Counted from the stretch's first letter, positions 16,775 through 23,570 are shown. The stretch: DNA of 37,985 nt from Candidatus Giovannonibacteria bacterium RIFCSPHIGHO2_02_FULL_45_13 (GCA_001778635.1 MFHO01000019.1:1-37985); one strand, 5' to 3'. The notes: generated by a model from the sequence alone, not told the origin. Program-made: numbers and translations.

Positions 16775-18301
16775 ATGACTATACTTACGCTTGTCAAAGC
16801 GGCTATTGTGCTTGTGGCGGGCACGGCCGCCGGTTACTTTTTGCGTCAGTTAATCGCCCAACAGAGGAAAGACGCCTTAGAGCTTAAAGCCAAGCAAATA
16901 TTACTGGATGCGAAAGAAAACGCCCAAAAGACATTGGACGAGGCCAAGGCGCGCGCTGATAAAATTGTAGAAGCGGCCAAAGCGGAAGAAAAGAACCGCG
17001 AAAAAGAACTTCGGCGCACGGAAGAACGCCTTGCGCATAAAGATGAAATTTTGGAAAAAAAGTCCGCTGAACTGGACAAAGAAACCTCAAATCTTCAGGA
17101 AAAATTTGAGAAAGTGAAGGCAATAAAAGAGCAGTTGGAGAAAATTGAAATTGAAAAAAAAGAAGAGCTGGCTAGAGTAGCCAAGCTGACAGAAGAAGAA
17201 GCGAAAAATAAAATTGTAGAGGAAGTAGAAAAAAAATACGAAAAAGACATCTTGGCCCGAGTTCAAAAGATTGAGCAATTCGGCATAGAAACTTTAGAAA
17301 AAAAAGCGCGTGATATTTTAGCTTCCGTGATCCAGAGAGTCGCATCTTCCACGGCTTCGGAGGTTACAGTAACGTCCGTAGCAATCCCGTCCGACGATCT
17401 TAAGGGAAAAATTATAGGAAAAGAGGGACGGAATATCCGCGCCTTTGAACGCGTCGCCGGAGTGGAACTTATTGTGGATGATACTCCCGGGGTAATTTTA
17501 ATATCAAGTTTTGATCCGGTGAGGCGGCAAATCGCGCGCGTGGCTTTGGAAAATTTAATTTTGGATGGTCGTGTCCAGCCCGCGCGGATTGAAGAGATGG
17601 TTGAAAAGGCCAGAGCGGATGTTGAGAAAATAATCAAAGAAGCTGGAGAAAAATCAGCTTACGAAGCAGGAGTTTTGGATATTGACCCAAGGCTTTTAAT
17701 GCTTTTGGGAAGGCTTAAATTCAGAACCTCTTACGGACAAAATGTTCTCCAGCATTCGATTGAGATGGCGCATATTGCGGGGATGCTGGCCTCTGAACTT
17801 GCGGTGGATGTGGCGATTGCGAAAAAGGGCGCGCTTTTGCACGATATCGGAAAAGCTGTGGACCATGAAATTCAGGGAACGCACGTTGAGATCGGCCGGC
17901 GGATTTTGCAAAAATTCAATGTTGACCAGCGTATTATCCAGGCAATGCAATCGCACCACGAGGAATATCCTTACGAAACTTTAGAATCAATAATCGTACA
18001 AACCGCGGATGCTATCTCCGCGTCACGCCCCGGAGCAAGACGCGATTCTGTTGAGAATTATTTAAAAAGACTGGAAGATTTGGAGGGCATTGCGAATTCG
18101 TTTGCCGGCGTTGAAAAATCCTACGCGATTCAGGCCGGGCGCGAGATAAGAGTGTTTATAACGCCGGAGAAAATTACCGATCTTGAAGCGAAAAAACTTG
18201 CCCGCGATATCGCCGACCGCATAGAGAGCGATCTCAAATACCCCGGGGAGATTAAAGTGAATGTGATCCGGGAACTCCGCGCGATTGAGTATGCCAGGTA
18301 G
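16775..18301 (+). CDS. rny: Ribonuclease Y
   Basis: 508 residues, normal RNase Y length. One N-terminal membrane helix (VKAAIVLVAGTAAGYFL) is followed by a long charged coiled coil (about 25-165), a KH domain (about 205-265, GKIIGKEGRNIRAFE with its GxxG loop) and an HD domain (about 325-420, HSIEMAHIAGMLASELA and ALLHDIGKAVDHE). It is a membrane-bound endoribonuclease that starts mRNA decay. In many Firmicutes it is next to ymdB; here ymdB is 1.5 kb downstream, past four small genes. It has its own TTGACT-17-TAGAAT promoter. Its stop codon lies inside a long inverted repeat. Confidence 0.96.
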   Translation: MTILTLVKAAIVLVAGTAAGYFLRQLIAQQRKDALELKAKQILLDAKENAQKTLDEAKARADKIVEAAKAEEKNREKELRRTEERLAHKDEILEKKSAELDKETSNLQEKFEKVKAIKEQLEKIEIEKKEELARVAKLTEEEAKNKIVEEVEKKYEKDILARVQKIEQFGIETLEKKARDILASVIQRVASSTASEVTVTSVAIPSDDLKGKIIGKEGRNIRAFERVAGVELIVDDTPGVILISSFDPVRRQIARVALENLILDGRVQPARIEEMVEKARADVEKIIKEAGEKSAYEAGVLDIDPRLLMLLGRLKFRTSYGQNVLQHSIEMAHIAGMLASELAVDVAIAKKGALLHDIGKAVDHEIQGTHVEIGRRILQKFNVDQRIIQAMQSHHEEYPYETLESIIVQTADAISASRPGARRDSVENYLKRLEDLEGIANSFAGVEKSYAIQAGREIRVFITPEKITDLEAKKLARDIADRIESDLKYPGEIKVNVIRELRAIEYAR

Positions 18302-18360
18302 TGAAACTTTGCATTTTGGGTTTGCAGCATAGTAGCGATGCAAAATTCTACTACCTGGTA
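18291..18360 (+). repeat. Nested inverted repeat at the rny stop
   Basis: CCAGGTAGT (18294-18302) pairs with ACTACCTGG (18350-18358), and TTTGCAT (18308-18314) pairs with ATGCAAA (18338-18344) inside it. The outer arm covers the rny stop codon. It may stabilise or terminate the rny transcript; no T tract follows directly. Confidence 0.6.
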
Positions 18361-18368
18361 TGCGAGAT

Positions 18369-18400
18369 AAAAAAACCGCGTTCGCCAACTGGCGAAGCGG
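18369..18400. terminator. Bidirectional terminator between rny and the gene at 18405
   Basis: A 25-base hairpin (18376-18400; CCGC, TTCGCC loop AACT GGCGAA, GCGG with one bulged G). On the minus strand it is followed by seven T (18375-18369), a strong intrinsic terminator for the leftward gene; on the plus side a weaker T-rich tract follows. Confidence 0.75.
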
Positions 18401-18404
18401 TCCT

Positions 18405-18773
18405 TTAGGTTTTTGGTTGCACAAGAGCGGTATATTGGCCAGCTTTGATGTAAAAACATTTTTCGCCGATTTTTGCGGCAAGATCAGTTAGCATCTTTAA
18501 GAGCTTAGGAATTTTTTCTTTTCCGAGAAAAGATACTTCGTATTCCGCTAAATCATCTATCTGGCCTTTCCAATGGCCGCGGATTCCCGAATGCCTTGCG
18601 GTGAAAGCTTCGAAATTTTTTTTAAGAAACTTTTCGAGATATTGCTCAACGGTTGCCTTCCCGACTTTAACCTGTAGCTTGCCTATTGGCACAAGAAACA
18701 CCGCCGGCCTTCCTAAGTCTACAATCTCGTAATCATCTGATTTTTGAAAAACTCGCCATTTGCTTTGTTTCAT
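18405..18773 (-). CDS. Unknown small protein, 122 residues
   Basis: I do not recognise this protein. The frame is open to 18803, but the ATG at 18773 is preferred because AGGAGG (18788-18783) is 9 nt upstream, whereas the upstream ATG has none. It begins MKQSKWRVFQKSDDYEIVDL, has the stretch RPAVFLVPIGKLQVKVGKAT, a Lys-rich amphipathic helix (EQYLEKFLKKNFEAFTARH) and an alpha/beta C-terminus. It is soluble and mildly basic. A TTGACT-17-TAATTT promoter lies upstream, back to back with that of the toxin-antitoxin pair, and a strong terminator follows. It is one of several small genes here sharing that promoter/Shine-Dalgarno style. Confidence 0.65.
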   Translation of the reverse strand: MKQSKWRVFQKSDDYEIVDLGRPAVFLVPIGKLQVKVGKATVEQYLEKFLKKNFEAFTARHSGIRGHWKGQIDDLAEYEVSFLGKEKIPKLLKMLTDLAAKIGEKCFYIKAGQYTALVQPKT

Positions 18774-18793
18774 CTCCACGATCCTCCTATTAC

Positions 18794-18853
18794 AAATTAA
18801 CATATATTTTATGAGTAGTCAATAGCGACAGGTTGGTGTAAGATTGGTATGAT
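18794..18853. promoter_or_regulatory. Divergent promoters sharing a 15-bp element (copy 1)
   Basis: The 15-mer GTCAATAGCGACAGG at 18818-18832 holds back-to-back -35 boxes: minus TTGACT (18822-18817), 17 bp, TAATTT (18799-18794) for the gene at 18773; plus GCGACA (18825-18830), 17 bp, TGG-TATGAT (18848-18853) for the antitoxin ATG 9 nt later. The 15-mer recurs at 19811-19825. Confidence 0.55.
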
Positions 18854-18862
18854 AAGTACATT

Positions 18863-19072
18863 ATGACCACAGCAACAATACAAAAAGAATTAGAGCGCGC
18901 CTCGAGATTAATGGGCGTGGGCAAAAAAAAACTCGTAGATCGAGCACTTTTGCTTTATCTAGATAGCATAAGGCAACAGTTGGGCTTGTTTAGAGAATTT
19001 GAGGCTTGGGACAGGCTTAGTGATGAAGCATTGCTGAAGTTCGAGAGCAATCTGCAACATGAAAAAAGGTGA
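18863..19072 (+). CDS. Antitoxin of a MazEF-type pair (ribbon-helix-helix-like)
   Basis: 69 residues, helical: MTTATIQKELERASRLMGVG, then KKKLVDRALLLYLDSIRQQL, the strand-helix-helix pattern of ribbon-helix-helix antitoxins, followed by an acidic tail (EFEAWDRLSDEALLKFESN) of the kind that wraps the toxin. The stop overlaps the toxin start by 14 bases, typical of toxin-antitoxin operons. No Shine-Dalgarno precedes the ATG; a TGG-TATGAT box ends 9 nt before it, so the mRNA is likely leaderless. Antitoxin identity is inferred from size, fold and the neighbouring MazF. Autoregulation through the 15-mer at 18818 is possible. Confidence 0.7.
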   Translation: MTTATIQKELERASRLMGVGKKKLVDRALLLYLDSIRQQLGLFREFEAWDRLSDEALLKFESNLQHEKR

Positions 19073-19385
19073 AATCTGGATTGCGCAACTGCCAACTCTA
19101 AGCGGACACGAACAAGAGGGTGTTCGTCCGGTGATAATACTTTCAGATGTAATCGCCTCGCTCACGCTAATCATTCCGTGCACTTCCAACATTCAAGCGC
19201 TGCGGTTTCCGCATACTTTAGAAATTGGTCCGTCTAAAAAGAACGGACTTAAGGCTTTTTCTGTTGCCATGATTTTTCAAATAAGAGCCGTGGACAAAAA
19301 CCGCCTAAAACATAAAGTGGGCGTATTAGAGTCAGCATTCATACGCGAAATCAATAAAATGCTAAAAGAAATGCTTTCGTTGTAA
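19059..19385 (+). CDS. MazF/PemK-family mRNA interferase toxin
   Basis: 108 residues, usual MazF length. The start MKKGEIWIAQLPTLSGHEQE and the following GVRPVIILSD are the classic MazF beginning (G-E-I-W ... G-x-E-q-x-G-x-R-P-v-v-v), with the catalytic Arg in VRPV. The Thr of the active site is probably in IIPCTSNI. The later block AFSVAMIFQIRAVDKNRL matches the usual s-v-a-m-x-x-Q-i-R-x-x-d-x-x-R segment. It should cleave mRNA unless bound by the 69-residue partner, whose end it overlaps by 14 bases. The pair sits between rny and ymdB, both RNA-decay genes. Confidence 0.88.
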   Translation: MKKGEIWIAQLPTLSGHEQEGVRPVIILSDVIASLTLIIPCTSNIQALRFPHTLEIGPSKKNGLKAFSVAMIFQIRAVDKNRLKHKVGVLESAFIREINKMLKEMLSL

Positions 19386-19395
19386 AATCGAACTT

Positions 19396-19446
19396 CGCCC
19401 GCGAACTCCCTGCCCGCGATGCTACGCATGGCGTTGCAGGCGGGCG
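19396..19446. repeat. GC-rich palindromic (REP-like) element
   Basis: GC-rich intergenic DNA after mazF with GCCCGC (19398-19403) and GCGGGC (19440-19445) arms and an inner GATGC-TAC-GCAT hairpin. It is much richer in GC than its surroundings and resembles the dispersed palindromes of this genome type (compare 22456-22518). Confidence 0.5.
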
Positions 19447-19523
19447 CACGATTGAGTATGTGAGATAAAATGTAAAAGACGCCTATCTAGACGCCTTTAA
19501 ATGTTGAGGGGTGCGAGAAAACA

Positions 19524-19769
19524 TCATTTTATCTTCGATTTGCGTGTGCGCACAAAAGCAGCGCTTTCCACCAAATCAAGTCCCCAAGCAAAGCCCAAAA
19601 GAAGTATGCCTAGGGGGCCCAAGAGCGCGTACACAATGCAAATAAATTCATTTTTTGGGCCATATCTACAATGCCGCGCCTTAACTTGTGGCACGCTTAA
19701 CCTTTTGGCAAACCCGTAAGCTATAATTGCACACAAACACCAAAGAACTATCCAAATAATTGAATGCAT
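19524..19769 (-). CDS. Small two-helix membrane protein, 81 residues
   Basis: Begins MHSIIWIVLWCLCAIIAYGF (helix 1), has a central KARHCRYGPKNEFICIVYAL, a second helix (LGPLGILLLGFAWGLDL) and a basic tail (TRKSKIK). Both helices would place short ends on the same side. I do not recognise a family; the layout resembles small superinfection, holin-like or stress membrane proteins, but nothing proves that. AGGAGG sits 4 nt before the ATG, and TTGACA-17-TAATCT lies upstream, so expression looks real. It is divergent from ymdB and convergent with the MazEF pair. Confidence 0.65.
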   Translation of the reverse strand: MHSIIWIVLWCLCAIIAYGFAKRLSVPQVKARHCRYGPKNEFICIVYALLGPLGILLLGFAWGLDLVESAAFVRTRKSKIK

Positions 19770-19786
19770 TTATCCTCCTTTTCTTA

Positions 19787-19846
19787 AGATTAGCCGATGC
19801 CGTTACTTTTGTCAATAGCGACAGGGTGAAACAAAAATGGCACAAT
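19787..19846. promoter_or_regulatory. Divergent promoters sharing the 15-bp element (copy 2)
   Basis: The second GTCAATAGCGACAGG (19811-19825). Minus: TTGACA (19815-19810), 17 bp, TAATCT (19792-19787) for the small membrane protein. Plus: GCGACA (19818-19823), 17 bp, TGG-CACAAT (19841-19846), 7 nt before the ymdB ATG. Spacing and layout equal copy 1. Confidence 0.5.
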
Positions 19847-19853
19847 AAAGCCC

Positions 19854-20654
19854 ATGAAACTGCTTATTTTTGGAGACGTCTTCGGGAAACTTGGAAGAGA
19901 GGGAGTGAAACGGATGTTGCCGGTCTGGCGGGAGAAATTTTCACCGGATGTTGTTATTGCAAATGTTGAAAATATTGCGCACGGGAAAGGAATTGGGATG
20001 AAACAGATTCAGGAGTTGCGCGATGCCGGCGTTGATGTTTTTACCGGAGGCAACCATTCGTTTGAAGGAAAAGACTTTGAAAAGGTTTTGAATGACGAAA
20101 CCTTGCCGATTTTACGGCCGGCGAATATGGGGGAGGGGACTGCGGGGCGCGGCACGCTGATCTATGAAACAAAAAGCGGAGAGAAGCCCCTTGTCATAAA
20201 TCTTATAGGACAAGTGTTTATGAAACAGCAGTACGATAATCCTTTTCGCGCAATTGATAAAATTTTAGAAGAATACGGCGATACAACTCCATATAAAATT
20301 CTTGATTGGCACGCGGAAGCAACTTCGGAAAAAACTGTGATGGGTTGGTATTTGGATGGCAAGGTTTCCGCGGTTTTCGGGACGCATTCGCATGCGCCTA
20401 CGGCCGACGCAAAAATTTTACCAAAAGGCACTGCTTATATTTCTGATGTCGGCATGACAGGCCCTTACAATTCAGTGATCGGGGCAGAAATCGAGCCGGC
20501 CATACAAAGATTCAAAACCGGCGTAAAAAGCCCCATCCAGCCAGCCGAGGCGGGACCAATTGAAGTCAACGCGGTTTTTGTAGAAATTGACCCGGACGGA
20601 CACGCTGTGGATATCCGTCATTTGCGTGAAATTTTGCCAGAAGATAATATATAA
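19854..20654 (+). CDS. ymdB: YmdB-family metallophosphoesterase (TIGR00282)
   Basis: 266 residues, normal YmdB size. Metal ligands are recognisable in order: LIFGDVFGKLGREG (Asp near 8), NVENIAHGKG (Glu/Asn near 39-40), GGNHSFE (Asn-His near 67-68) and FGTHSHAPTADAKILP (the late His pair). YmdB hydrolyses 2',3'-cyclic nucleotides and binds RNase Y in Bacillus, where it affects biofilm and motility. Its usual neighbour rny is upstream but separated by the MazEF block. No Shine-Dalgarno is present; a -10-like CACAAT box ends 7 nt before the ATG. The HU gene starts 3 bases after its stop. Confidence 0.93.
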   Translation: MKLLIFGDVFGKLGREGVKRMLPVWREKFSPDVVIANVENIAHGKGIGMKQIQELRDAGVDVFTGGNHSFEGKDFEKVLNDETLPILRPANMGEGTAGRGTLIYETKSGEKPLVINLIGQVFMKQQYDNPFRAIDKILEEYGDTTPYKILDWHAEATSEKTVMGWYLDGKVSAVFGTHSHAPTADAKILPKGTAYISDVGMTGPYNSVIGAEIEPAIQRFKTGVKSPIQPAEAGPIEVNAVFVEIDPDGHAVDIRHLREILPEDNI

Positions 20655-20657
20655 CAT

Positions 20658-20945
20658 ATGAATAAAGCACAATTAGCAGAGAAGGTGTATGAGATGCACA
20701 CCAAAAACGGCGTGGATGTTTCAAAAAAGCACGCCGATGAGGTCGTTGATTTTGTTTTTGACACTATCTCCGGCGCTCTTAAAAACGGAGAGGAGGTTTC
20801 CATCGCCGGTTTTGGAGCGTTTGTCGTAAAACAGCGAAAAGCCCGAACGGCTCGTAATCCTCGCACCGGAGAAGTTATCCAAGTGCCAGCGATGAATGTT
20901 CCTCGTTTCAAAGCCGGGAAGGCTCTGAAAGAGGCGGTAAGATAA
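20658..20945 (+). CDS. HU family nucleoid protein
   Basis: 95 residues, the usual HU length. It begins MNKAQLAEKVYEMHTKNGVD and contains FDTISGALKNGEEVSIAGFG, the HU/IHF signature region, then the beta-arm with ARNPRTGEVIQVPA, where the Arg-Asn-Pro tip intercalates in DNA, and ends FKAGKALKEAVR. It bends and compacts DNA as a dimer. It is translated 3 bases after ymdB and probably shares its transcript, and it ends at a perfect 16-bp hairpin. The order ymdB-HU is not one I know to be conserved. Confidence 0.96.
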   Translation: MNKAQLAEKVYEMHTKNGVDVSKKHADEVVDFVFDTISGALKNGEEVSIAGFGAFVVKQRKARTARNPRTGEVIQVPAMNVPRFKAGKALKEAVR

Positions 20946-20959
20946 ATTCTGCGAAATCC

Positions 20960-20995
20960 AAATCAAAACTTCGGCTCTTGCCGAAGTTTTGATTT
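20960..20995 (+). terminator. Terminator after the HU gene
   Basis: A perfect 16-bp stem (AAATCAAAACTTCGGC and its complement) with a TCTT loop; the 3' arm ends in a T-rich stretch. A TAGAAT -10 box for the next gene begins at 21000. Confidence 0.75.
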
Positions 20996-21030
20996 CAGCT
21001 AGAATCTAAGAAGAAAGCCTTGGCTTTAAA

Positions 21031-21630
21031 GTGCGCCAAAAAATTTGGGCCGGGTGTAAATTTGTCGTGCCATTTACCATAATCCTTTATGCTTTTGGCA
21101 TGCTCTTGGATTTGATGGAAGAATTTTGGTCAAAACTGCTGTTCTCGCATATTAAAATTCTTGAAGCGAATGCGCCGTTGTGGATGATTTCTTTTCTCAG
21201 TATAATTTTAACTTTAGCTTTGCTACTTTTTGTCGGTTGTATTGTAGAAACCGACAAATTCAAACGGATATTCAAATACGTTGCCGGCAAAATACCAATT
21301 CTTAATTTAATTTGGAGCGCCAAAGAAGAAGAGGCTGTGACTCCGGTGCTTTTCCAACATCCGATAGAAGGAGAATGGAAAATCGGATACCTTTTAGGCA
21401 AACAGAAACTCAGCGATGGCCGGGTGTTTCATAGAGTTTATTTTTTTACCGGAATAGGCGATCACGAACTGATAGATGCAAACAGGCCAGATCTTCTTAT
21501 CAAGCTCGCTAATCCTCCGCAAGAAATTATAAAATTGATTGCTTCTCTTATGGTACACGGCCCCGAAGAACTGAAAATCTTAAAAGAAAATCGTCCGGAC
21601 AATCCCCAAAAACCCGCCACGAAACCTTAG
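21031..21630 (+). CDS. DUF502-like integral membrane protein
   Basis: 199 residues. Two N-terminal membrane helices (KFVVPFTIILYAFGMLL and PLWMISFLSIILTLALLLF) are followed by the DUF502 hallmark KIPILNLIWSAKEEEAVTPV and then HPIEGEWKIGYLLGK, matching the family pattern G-x-I-P-l-v-r-x-I-Y-x-x-x-K and P-x-x-G-x-W-x-i-G-f-x-T. The C-terminus is polar and Pro-rich. The family is widespread but its role is unknown. The start is GTG: an in-frame TAA lies 21 bases upstream and no ATG fits. A TAGAAT box at 21000-21005 is the likely -10. The stop overlaps a strong terminator. Confidence 0.75.
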   Translation: MRQKIWAGCKFVVPFTIILYAFGMLLDLMEEFWSKLLFSHIKILEANAPLWMISFLSIILTLALLLFVGCIVETDKFKRIFKYVAGKIPILNLIWSAKEEEAVTPVLFQHPIEGEWKIGYLLGKQKLSDGRVFHRVYFFTGIGDHELIDANRPDLLIKLANPPQEIIKLIASLMVHGPEELKILKENRPDNPQKPATKP

Positions 21631-21647
21631 CGGGTTTTTATTTTTTT
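21608..21647 (+). terminator. Terminator of the DUF502-like gene
   Basis: AAAAACCCGC (21608-21617) and GCGGGTTTTT (21630-21639) form a perfect 10-bp stem, followed by ATTTTTTT. The stop codon lies inside. Confidence 0.85.
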
Positions 21648-21706
21648 AAAAAACTTCGCACTTTTATAGACGACGTTAGAACCTGCTTTGTGTTGCAAAA
21701 ACGGCC

Positions 21707-21748
21707 GATATTGTTAAAGTGAGAACAGATAAGTTTTTTAACAATATC
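21707..21748. repeat. 12-bp inverted repeat upstream of the gene at 21762
   Basis: GATATTGTTAAA (21707-21718) and TTTAACAATATC (21737-21748) are perfect complements, 18 nt apart, ending 13 nt before the next ATG and 2 nt before its AGAGG Shine-Dalgarno. It could be an operator or a leader hairpin controlling ribosome access. Confidence 0.6.
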
Positions 21749-21761
21749 AGAGGTTTACCGA

Positions 21762-22283
21762 ATGGAACAATATTGGATGCCCAAGAAATTGGATTTTAAA
21801 AATTTAAGATTGTGCCTAGATAACCATTCCGCCGATTTTCTGTATATTAGATTGGTTGGATCAGCGGGCGGTACGGTAAAAGTAAATGAAAAATTAGAAG
21901 GCCGAACGCTTGATTTTAGAAAAGACAAAGCGGGTTTGTGTCTACTTATCGATTCAAACGACGCGTTTCATTTCCCTCTAGATGATTACCAAAAGGGGTT
22001 TTCTCTGGCATATGAAAGAATATTGGATGACGGAAGGGTGCACATACCCGGCGGTATTTCAGATAATCCTTATGACCCGAATCTCCCAGAGCCAAAAAGA
22101 TCGTTTTTGAGACACGTGCTGGATAACCATCTGATGGAGATTTTCTTTAAGGGCAGAGTAAATATCAAATTCCATTCCTGGTGGATTAAACCACATTGGA
22201 AATACTGGACAATTGATAAACCTGGCAACATTCAAGAAATCATATCAAAACAACAAATTGAGTATGAAGAAGAAGATTCTTAA
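21762..22283 (+). CDS. Unknown protein, 173 residues
   Basis: I do not recognise it. It begins MEQYWMPKKLDFKNLRLCLD, is mixed alpha/beta with many aromatic and charged residues, has a Pro-rich loop (GGISDNPYDPNLPEPKRS) and a Trp-rich segment near the C-terminus (HSWWIKPHWKYWTID), and ends with an acidic tail (EYEEEDS). There are no membrane helices. AGAGG 8 nt before the ATG is a fair Shine-Dalgarno, and a 12-bp inverted repeat lies just upstream. It is flanked by intrinsic terminators on both sides, so it forms its own transcription unit. Confidence 0.65.
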   Translation: MEQYWMPKKLDFKNLRLCLDNHSADFLYIRLVGSAGGTVKVNEKLEGRTLDFRKDKAGLCLLIDSNDAFHFPLDDYQKGFSLAYERILDDGRVHIPGGISDNPYDPNLPEPKRSFLRHVLDNHLMEIFFKGRVNIKFHSWWIKPHWKYWTIDKPGNIQEIISKQQIEYEEEDS

Positions 22284-22307
22284 AAATCAAAGCAACCATC
22301 TTTCGAG

Positions 22308-22331
22308 CTGCTCCTTTGGGAGCAGTTTTTT
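22308..22331 (+). terminator. Terminator of the gene at 21762
   Basis: CTGCTCC-TTTG-GGAGCAG followed by six T: a textbook intrinsic terminator 24 bases after the stop codon. Confidence 0.9.
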
Positions 22332-22419
22332 ATCAGAGAGCATATTAGTTAGAACCTCAACCAAACCACCAAAAAACCGTTTCTTTTTCAGAAGATTTCA
22401 TTTTAGTGATCAAAAAGTT

Positions 22420-22446
22420 TCTCATTCCCTATACGGGGCAATGAGA
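22420..22446. repeat. Hairpin-forming repeat
   Basis: TCTCATT (22420-22426) pairs with AATGAGA (22440-22446) and an inner CCC with GGG. No T tract follows on the plus strand; on the minus strand a T/A-rich stretch follows. It lies in a 250-base stretch without a gene before tRNA-Gly; function unclear. Confidence 0.4.
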
Positions 22447-22455
22447 CGATGTTAG

Positions 22456-22518
22456 CCGCCCTCTGGGCGAGCCTCGCCCCCGCCTTGCCAGTCAAAGGCT
22501 GGCGGGCGAGGAGGCGGG
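22456..22518. repeat. GC-rich palindromic (REP-like) element
   Basis: Nested arms: CCGCC (22456-22460) with GGCGG (22513-22517), CCTCGCCC (22472-22479) with GGGCGAGG (22504-22511), and GCCAG (22487-22491) with CTGGC (22499-22503). Strongly GC-rich within AT-rich intergenic DNA. Confidence 0.55.
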
Positions 22519-22583
22519 AACCTCCGAGATTTCTGAAATCCAAATGGCGATTGATGTGCGAGAGCGTCAAAAGTCCACTATTG

Positions 22584-22654
22584 TGCGGGATGGGGGAATC
22601 GAACCCCCGTCCAGAGTTTGGAAAACTCTTATTCTGCCATTAAACTAATCCCGC
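22584..22654 (-). tRNA. tRNA-Gly (anticodon TCC)
   Basis: A full cloverleaf: acceptor GCGGGAT / ATCCCGC, D stem GTTT / GAAT with GG in the loop, anticodon stem AGAGT / ACTCT with loop TTTCCAA (anticodon TCC), T stem GGGGG / CCCCC with loop TTCGATT, and discriminator A. The 3' CCA is not encoded, so CCA-adding enzyme must supply it. It lies just downstream of the DUF155 gene on the same strand. Confidence 0.95.
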
Positions 22655-22668
22655 GCGATTTAGAAATT

Positions 22669-23460
22669 CTAGAATTTTTCGCCGGAAATGTAAATGATAA
22701 TATCAAAAATAAAAAGAAGTATTATTATTACTTCCAGAAAATTTGAGCGGCTGCCCTGAAGAGCGGTAAGCGCGAATTCGGAATTGTCTCTCGCAAACCC
22801 GATTTTGTATTCTACGTTTCGGAATCTGGGACGCAGATCAAAAATATCAGCAAGCTGTGAAAACAAAGTCTCCAGTCGTTCATTTTCCCAAGTGATGTCG
22901 GGCTTGTCCAAAAGCGAAAGCTTGGAGATGACAAACTGGATAATGTTATTATTTTGTCCCACTAACCGCAGAACGCCTTTTGTGGTTTTTAGAAATCTCC
23001 CCCTTTTTTCCAGCCCGGCGTTCATTGCTTCCAAGTTAGACAGAATTTCATCTGTTAAATCTTCAATATATTCAAGCGCCACGGACTGCGCCAAAATTCT
23101 TGCCGCGATTTCCGTCTCCCCTATTCCGACGACCGGCAAGTCAGCCGCATCCTCGCCAACATTAAATTTTCTTTCCATTTCGCGCAAAGCATAAGACTCA
23201 TCGTAGGATTTTTTGACCGGGTTTATCAAAAATTTAGCCAGCGATCGTTTGGTCGCGGTCTGTGTATCTTTGGCGACATTTGCAAAAACAACCGCGCCGA
23301 AAGAAAAAATAAACAGGAACTCGTGCGGTCCGAGCATATATGTCAAAAATTCCCTCCTGCGGCCGATGAGGTTTTTATCCAGCTTATCCGCAGCCTTGGC
23401 TATATTTATCTCTTTAGCCAAATAATGCGCCTCTAAATTGTATTCTTTGTAGTCCTGCAC
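22669..23460 (-). CDS. DUF155/RMND1 family membrane-anchored protein
   Basis: 263 residues. The family core is visible: REFLTYMLGPHEFLFIFSFG with the conserved F-x-F-x-G-A-V-V pattern, then ILAQSVALEYIEDLTDEILS (the Q-S-x-A-L-x-x-Y/F-E motif), and a C-terminal membrane helix (FLEVIIILLFIFDIIIYI), as in yeast Rmd1/Sif2/Sif3 and human RMND1. The bacterial role is unknown; the mitochondrial relative supports translation. It lies between two tRNA genes on the same strand. The start is GTG with TGG-TAAAAT ending 6 nt upstream and no Shine-Dalgarno, so leaderless translation is likely. Confidence 0.85.
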   Translation of the reverse strand: MQDYKEYNLEAHYLAKEINIAKAADKLDKNLIGRRREFLTYMLGPHEFLFIFSFGAVVFANVAKDTQTATKRSLAKFLINPVKKSYDESYALREMERKFNVGEDAADLPVVGIGETEIAARILAQSVALEYIEDLTDEILSNLEAMNAGLEKRGRFLKTTKGVLRLVGQNNNIIQFVISKLSLLDKPDITWENERLETLFSQLADIFDLRPRFRNVEYKIGFARDNSEFALTALQGSRSNFLEVIIILLFIFDIIIYISGEKF

Positions 23461-23475
23461 GCTATCATTTTACCA
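23461..23475 (-). promoter_or_regulatory. Extended -10 promoter of the DUF155 gene
   Basis: Minus strand TGG-TAAAAT (23475-23467) ends 6 nt before the GTG start, the same spacing as at dnaA, pilC, fic and mpl. It lies just after tRNA-Pro. Confidence 0.5.
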
Positions 23476-23489
23476 CGGTTTTCATGTTT

Positions 23490-23560
23490 TCGGGCTGCTG
23501 GGAATCGAACCCAGTCTAACTGCTCCCAAAGCAGTCGTACCACCATCATACGCCAGCCCG
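23490..23560 (-). tRNA. tRNA-Pro (anticodon TGG)
   Basis: Acceptor CGGGCTG / CAGCCCG with the C1-G72 pair typical of bacterial tRNA-Pro, D stem GTAT / GTAC with GG in the loop, anticodon stem ACTGC / GCAGT with loop TTTGGGA (anticodon TGG), T stem CTGGG / CCCAG with loop TTCGATT, and discriminator A. CCA is not encoded. Position 8 is G instead of the nearly universal U. Confidence 0.9.
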
Positions 23561-23570
23561 CCAATCTTAT

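Noticed and set aside
20960-20995. Riboswitch or attenuator before the DUF502-like gene
   Set aside because: The structure is a simple perfect hairpin 14 bases after the HU stop, with no competing structure; a terminator explains it.
22449-22643. 64-codon frame on the plus strand
   Set aside because: It runs through a GC-rich palindrome and into tRNA-Gly.
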